9,788 bases of DNA, taken from positions 1 through 9,788 of the forward strand of contig JBHLPG010000138.1 in assembly GCA_048939725.1 (NCBI GenBank). Reading direction: 5' to 3'. This DNA comes from Hodarchaeum sp048939725 (GTDB taxonomy: Archaea > Asgardarchaeota > Heimdallarchaeia > Hodarchaeales > Hodarchaeaceae). Shown here one piece after another: positions 5,995-9,788 of the stretch (position 1 is the first letter of the stretch; every line of letters begins with the position of its first letter). A program made the position numbers and the translations under genes. Under the pieces are notes generated by a model. The model was not told the DNA's origin, did not search any database, and saw only the letters and a program-made list of their open reading frames with translations.

Positions 5995-6294
5995 TTAAAT
6001 CCCAAAAAGCCTATTTAAAAACCCCTTCTTTTTAAAATGCTTGTGCCATTGCCGAAGGATTTCATCACTACAATCATAAGGGCCCGTTAACGCGTAGAAT
6101 TCAATTCCCGTATTCACAGCGACTTTTCTTAGATATTCTCGATCAAGTTGAGATTCAGTAATTTGTACAGTTTTAATTTTCTCACCTACATTGTAGAACG
6201 TTAAACGATAGCCCTCTTTTGTTTTCTGCATCTCACAAAAGTGATTTCTGCTTGATGGAACCTGAAACCGAACTTTATTATTACTGGTTACCAC
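5995..6294 (-). CDS. Hypothetical protein, 99 residues
   Basis: A minus-strand frame beginning at GTG (6294-6292) and ending at TAA (5997-5995). It fills the space between tdh and the divergent spacer without overlapping either neighbour, which supports it as real. No strong SD is seen, so the start is uncertain; the frame is closed by TAA at 6315-6313. Composition is that of a small soluble alpha/beta protein: a strand-rich N-terminal half (KVRFQV, YRLTFYNV, KIKTVQIT), then YLRKVAVNTGIEFYAL, and a basic C-terminal helix ending KKKGFLNRLFGI that could be amphipathic. Two cysteines are present but no metal-binding pattern. There is no signal peptide or membrane segment. I recognise no family. 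Confidence 0.65.
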   Translation of the reverse strand: MVTSNNKVRFQVPSSRNHFCEMQKTKEGYRLTFYNVGEKIKTVQITESQLDREYLRKVAVNTGIEFYALTGPYDCSDEILRQWHKHFKKKGFLNRLFGI

Positions 6295-6352
6295 AAAAAC
6301 ACATCTAAACCATTAATCTCAAAAAGTTTATTCATCTGAACACAGATTTGTC

Positions 6353-6366
6353 AATGGATATCCATT
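6353..6366. promoter_or_regulatory. 14-bp perfect palindrome in divergent spacer (candidate operator)
   Basis: AATGGATATCCATT is a perfect 14-bp palindrome in the 200-bp spacer between the divergent minus-strand gene (start 6294) and the solenoid gene (start 6495). A dimeric regulator could bind here. An AT-rich TATA-like stretch (AATAATAAAAAA, about 6392-6403) lies between it and the solenoid gene. Nothing else is clear in this spacer. Function is inference. Confidence 0.3.
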
Positions 6367-6484
6367 TCAAAAGAGAATTTCAACCTTCACAAATAATAAA
6401 AAAGCACTTTGTTGATTATTCAGCACTGGAAGAAGTAGCTCCTTTAAGTGAATAGTAATCTCTGAGGGATCAACTCTGTGTATG

Positions 6485-6490
6485 GGTGAT
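6485..6490 (+). promoter_or_regulatory. Shine-Dalgarno GGTGAT deciding the TTG start of the solenoid gene
   Basis: GGTGAT is fully complementary to the conserved 16S 3' end and lies 4 nt before TTG 6495. It contains the only upstream alternative start in the frame, GTG 6486, which is therefore unlikely. Confidence 0.55.
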
Positions 6491-6494
6491 TAAA

Positions 6495-9400
6495 TTGTCA
6501 GAAGTGCAAAAGGCGTTAACAAAGGCAAAAGAAAATGAACAAGAAGGCAGTTTTGATAAAGCTGCTCGTAATTATTTTACTGCTGCTAAGCTGACAAACG
6601 ATATTAGACTCTATAACAGAGCTTTCTTTACTGCAAGGAAATCAGGTCGTTCTGATTTAATGTTTGAAACAGCTAAAAGTTATCATGAAATGTTGGATCA
6701 GGAAGGAGAACAAGCAAAGGTTAAAGAGTTATTACCAACATTTTTAGAGATTTCTGGTCGTGAGCGTGATCGGTTAGCAGAAGAAGCTCCTGAGGAAATG
6801 GTCGGAGTTTTAGATTGGACTGTTTCTCTTTTTCAATTGGTTGGAAAACCAGAGGCAGCGTATGATTTCTCAATACAAACAGGAGATGCTTATTTCTCGT
6901 TTGGACAACAATTATTGTCTTCTACTTCCCTTATTGGAAAGGAAGAGAAATGGCAGAGAGGTTTAAATCTGTTTGATAAAGCCATAGAAGCTTATCAAAA
7001 AATTAGAACGGATACTCAATCTATAGAGAAAATTCTCGATGTTAAACTCAATAGAATTACTAAGTTAATTGATATTGGTCGTCATGTGGACGGAATTGAA
7101 GGAACTACAAATTTGATGGATTATCACAAATCTCTGGCTGAATTAGTTCCTTACTCTCGCGAAGTACTTTCCTCAAAAATAGCTGAAATCTTTGCAACAA
7201 AAAGTATAGATTATGCTCAAGATAAGAAATTTGACGTTGCAGATGTATTAATGAAGACAGCAAGGGCTGGATTTGAAAATGCTGGAAAACTTACTGAGAT
7301 TCCACCATTTTTATGGCGGTTTGCTTTGATCTACGATACACATAATCAAAAAGATCTCTTTTTTAATCTTACAGATACTACATTCGACATGGCTTTGAAA
7401 TATGAAGATGAATCAGTTCAACAAGCAATTCTAGGATATCTAGATGAGCGTGCAAAGGCAACATGTGAAAACATCATTGGTTCCCGTCTTCTGATGGTCA
7501 AAAAAGGCCCTATTGAATTTCAAAATAATGATGGAGTACAATACCTACTTAGAAGCATGGAGTTAGCAAAGAAAATTAATAAGAAGGAAATTATTGACGA
7601 GAAATTAAAATTCCTTTATAATTATGGGCAAAGAATGTACGAAAAGAAATTAGCAAAACGGTCTCTTCCGTATTTTGAATTTTGTGCCCAGAATTGGTGG
7701 TCTACACAGGAGGGATCAAGCGAAACGTACGAAATTCTTAACTATCTAGAATCGAAATTTGGAACGCTAATCACTGAAGGTAAGTTCAATCAGGCTTCAA
7801 GGCATCTAGGAAGTATAATATCAATTAAAATATTTATTGGAGACTCTGAAAGTGCAGGTGTCTCCGCATTTTCTTTTGCTAAAACAGCGGGGGAACAAGG
7901 AAAACAAGAAATAGAATTAGAGTTCCTTAAACGCGCGTATGATGGTTTTGTTGCTGCTAAAGCTACCTCGAAATTACAAGAGATGTTTGACTATGTCAAC
8001 CGTCAACTAGATCCAATTTTTAACCTTGATTCAAAAACAAAAGAGCCTAGGGAGAAGTTTATACAGCTGGGAAATGTAATATCCGCGTCAATCTCAGAGG
8101 AGACCCAAGGGGGATTTCTTCAGGCAACTACTTTCAAAGCTCTAAACACTGGATTATTAGAACTTGGAATAAAAACGGTTGATGAAGCGTTTAACGTTAT
8201 AAAGAAATATGATCCTAAAGAAGCTGCAGAAATTTATTTCAAGGTCGGTTCTCTACTATTAGAGAAAAATATGGAGAAAGCACTTGACTTGGTTGACAAA
8301 TCTACTAAATTCGCTTTAGAGGTTGAATCTTTGGGAGAGATAATTAATCGTAACCTTGCATATCTTGAAGAACAGACTCTAAACTTACCAGTTTTGTCCC
8401 AAAAGCTACTGGTAACCGATAAGCTCGAAACTTTATCCAGTCTTACTAAAAATATTGACAGATTTAATGCTTTTCTGTTTAATTTCACAAAACACCTTGC
8501 AGAAAGAGTCAGTCAACCAGATTTTTTCTCTGAAACCAAGAATTTTATTGCAAAAACATTTTATGGATATTACACTGAAGATCCTAATCATCCAAAGCTA
8601 AAAGAAATAATAGCTTGGACTAATAGTCATATCATGGAAGGATACCCAGACTCGCAACTCCCTCAAATGTATGAGCTAGCTTTGCTTAATTTAGCTTTTC
8701 ATGAGAAAATCAATCAAATGCAAGAGTATATTGATTTCTTCTGGCCACTCTTTAACAAGTTTGTATCCATTGAGGATTTTTCACACTCTATCGCTTATTT
8801 TAAACAAACTCATGAAACATTGAATCGAATGAATGAATCAGCAGAGTTCATCACAGAATTTACAAGCCAAGTTGTCGCAAGTCTTGATCGGGGAATCAAA
8901 CCAAAAATAGCTGATGAGAAATTTGATGATGCTTGGCCTCTCCTAGAAGGACTCTTCTCAATTCTTAATGAAGCGGAATTATCTTCTCAAGCAGTAGATT
9001 TATATCGAAATAATAGTAAACACTTTGCCCCACATCGCTTAGATCTAGCTTTGACAATGTGGAGTCAAGCAATTGATACAGCAAAAACTATCAACGACAC
9101 TGAGTCTATAAGCTCAATTGTAAAGACAATAAATGATGAAATTATCCCTTTATATGTTGAAAGAGGAATCTCACGTGCAGTAAACCAGTTATATTCAGCA
9201 GTAGCTACTGGTCACCAAACATTGGGTGATACAACTGGAAGGCTAGCAACAATGTTAGCTGTCACAAGATATAATCTATCTCTTAGCGATTTTGAAGCTG
9301 TTAATCAATTTGGCGTAGAGGGATTCGAATTAGCTACTAAATCACAAAATGAAGAATACCTCTTCGAATTTTCCAATATGTTTTTTGCTGTAGGAAGTGG

Positions 9401-9788
9401 ATTATTATCAGTTGATCCTGAAACTGGTGTTGACTTAATAAAAACTGCCTCAGACTATTTAAGGGAATATGGTCCCCAAGGGTACGATCATTATCTAACA
9501 AAAATGGCAGAAATTTTTGAACCACTGTATAATACCCCTATTACTCAAAAAGTTGCTCAAAATGAACGTGCAAAGATCCTCCAATATTTTAAGGACTCTG
9601 GAAAGAAAGTGGAAGAAGGAAGATTCCTTGTAACAAGTGCAAAATTGAGTTTCCAAGCAGGCAATATTAACGAAGGATTAGATTTAATCTCACAGGCTAC
9701 AGGTATTTTGAAAGAATTAGAAGACGAAGATGGCTTAGGTGAGATAGTTAGTGTCTGTTTAAAAACTGCAGCAAACTATCGTGTAGGT
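6495..9788 (+). CDS. Giant TPR-like alpha-solenoid protein, 3' end outside window
   Basis: One uninterrupted frame of exactly 1,098 codons runs from TTG 6495 to the last base, with no stop, so the protein is longer than 1,098 residues. Nearly all of it is predicted helical by composition, with degenerate TPR-type helix pairs. Clear examples are near residues 5-35 (AKENEQEGSFDKAARNYFTA), 149-170 (GLNLFDKAIEAYQ), 233-264 (YAQDKKFDVADVLMKTARAG), 423-442 (EGKFNQASRHLGSI), 578-611 (LLEKNMEKALDLVDKSTKFA) and 1050-1078 (FQAGNINEGLDLISQATGIL). The units are irregular in length, more like SNAP-type or other eukaryote-style helical solenoids than tidy 34-residue TPRs. There is no signal peptide, no membrane segment and no catalytic motif in the visible part. 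The likely role is a cytosolic scaffold for protein assemblies. A catalytic or regulatory domain could lie beyond the window. It is transcribed divergently from the 99-residue gene. Confidence 0.88.
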   Translation, partial: MSEVQKALTKAKENEQEGSFDKAARNYFTAAKLTNDIRLYNRAFFTARKSGRSDLMFETAKSYHEMLDQEGEQAKVKELLPTFLEISGRERDRLAEEAPEEMVGVLDWTVSLFQLVGKPEAAYDFSIQTGDAYFSFGQQLLSSTSLIGKEEKWQRGLNLFDKAIEAYQKIRTDTQSIEKILDVKLNRITKLIDIGRHVDGIEGTTNLMDYHKSLAELVPYSREVLSSKIAEIFATKSIDYAQDKKFDVADVLMKTARAGFENAGKLTEIPPFLWRFALIYDTHNQKDLFFNLTDTTFDMALKYEDESVQQAILGYLDERAKATCENIIGSRLLMVKKGPIEFQNNDGVQYLLRSMELAKKINKKEIIDEKLKFLYNYGQRMYEKKLAKRSLPYFEFCAQNWWSTQEGSSETYEILNYLESKFGTLITEGKFNQASRHLGSIISIKIFIGDSESAGVSAFSFAKTAGEQGKQEIELEFLKRAYDGFVAAKATSKLQEMFDYVNRQLDPIFNLDSKTKEPREKFIQLGNVISASISEETQGGFLQATTFKALNTGLLELGIKTVDEAFNVIKKYDPKEAAEIYFKVGSLLLEKNMEKALDLVDKSTKFALEVESLGEIINRNLAYLEEQTLNLPVLSQKLLVTDKLETLSSLTKNIDRFNAFLFNFTKHLAERVSQPDFFSETKNFIAKTFYGYYTEDPNHPKLKEIIAWTNSHIMEGYPDSQLPQMYELALLNLAFHEKINQMQEYIDFFWPLFNKFVSIEDFSHSIAYFKQTHETLNRMNESAEFITEFTSQVVASLDRGIKPKIADEKFDDAWPLLEGLFSILNEAELSSQAVDLYRNNSKHFAPHRLDLALTMWSQAIDTAKTINDTESISSIVKTINDEIIPLYVERGISRAVNQLYSAVATGHQTLGDTTGRLATMLAVTRYNLSLSDFEAVNQFGVEGFELATKSQNEEYLFEFSNMFFAVGSGLLSVDPETGVDLIKTASDYLREYGPQGYDHYLTKMAEIFEPLYNTPITQKVAQNERAKILQYFKDSGKKVEEGRFLVTSAKLSFQAGNINEGLDLISQATGILKELEDEDGLGEIVSVCLKTAANYRVG

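Noticed and set aside
6354..6455. A 33-codon plus-strand frame from ATG 6354 to TAG, with acidic C-terminus, in the divergent spacer
   Set aside because: It has no SD, its ATG is part of the 14-bp palindrome, and its length is within chance for this spacer.
6495..9788. Solenoid protein as a secreted or membrane protein
   Set aside because: The N-terminus is charged and helical, with no hydrophobic stretch long enough for a signal peptide or membrane segment.

Overview
The window is AT-rich DNA that reads as archaeal. The evidence is an archaeal-type AMP phosphorylase, a small archaeal Toprim-only protein, an N domain of the Cdc48/VAT type, oligo-T runs after stop codons, TATA-like boxes, and Shine-Dalgarno (SD) sequences in the register GGTG(AT). 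A Cdc48-N domain fused to a von Willebrand A domain and a very long TPR-like helical protein would fit an Asgard archaeon or another large-genome uncultivated lineage. That placement is inference; no rRNA or marker gene is present.

Layout. Bases 3-1073 hold the 3' part of a beta-sandwich protein whose start lies outside the window. Bases 1195-2889 hold a Cdc48-N/vWA fusion gene followed 12 nt later, in the same frame, by a small Toprim gene; an oligo-T terminator follows at 2985. Bases 3107-4624 encode AMP phosphorylase (deoA), preceded by a TATA-like box and a C-rich/G-rich leader that could fold in two mutually exclusive ways. Bases 4703-4873 hold a decayed second copy of the end of the Toprim gene plus its downstream spacer, so deoA sits between two direct repeats. 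Bases 4913-5989 encode an L-threonine 3-dehydrogenase-like enzyme (tdh). A 99-residue unknown protein lies on the minus strand (6294-5995), convergent with tdh. A 200-nt divergent spacer containing a 14-bp perfect palindrome comes next. From 6495 to the window end runs one uninterrupted reading frame of 1,098 codons encoding a cytosolic alpha-solenoid/TPR-like protein, open at the right edge.

How the genes may work together. deoA belongs to AMP catabolism (AMP + phosphate to adenine + ribose 1,5-bisphosphate, which feeds R15P isomerase and form III RuBisCO in other archaea). tdh belongs to threonine catabolism. Neither partner pathway is visible here. The vWA and Toprim genes look co-transcribed. 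The most unusual elements are the Cdc48-N/vWA fusion, the giant solenoid, and the repeat pair around deoA. No mobile element, CRISPR array, tRNA or rRNA was recognised.
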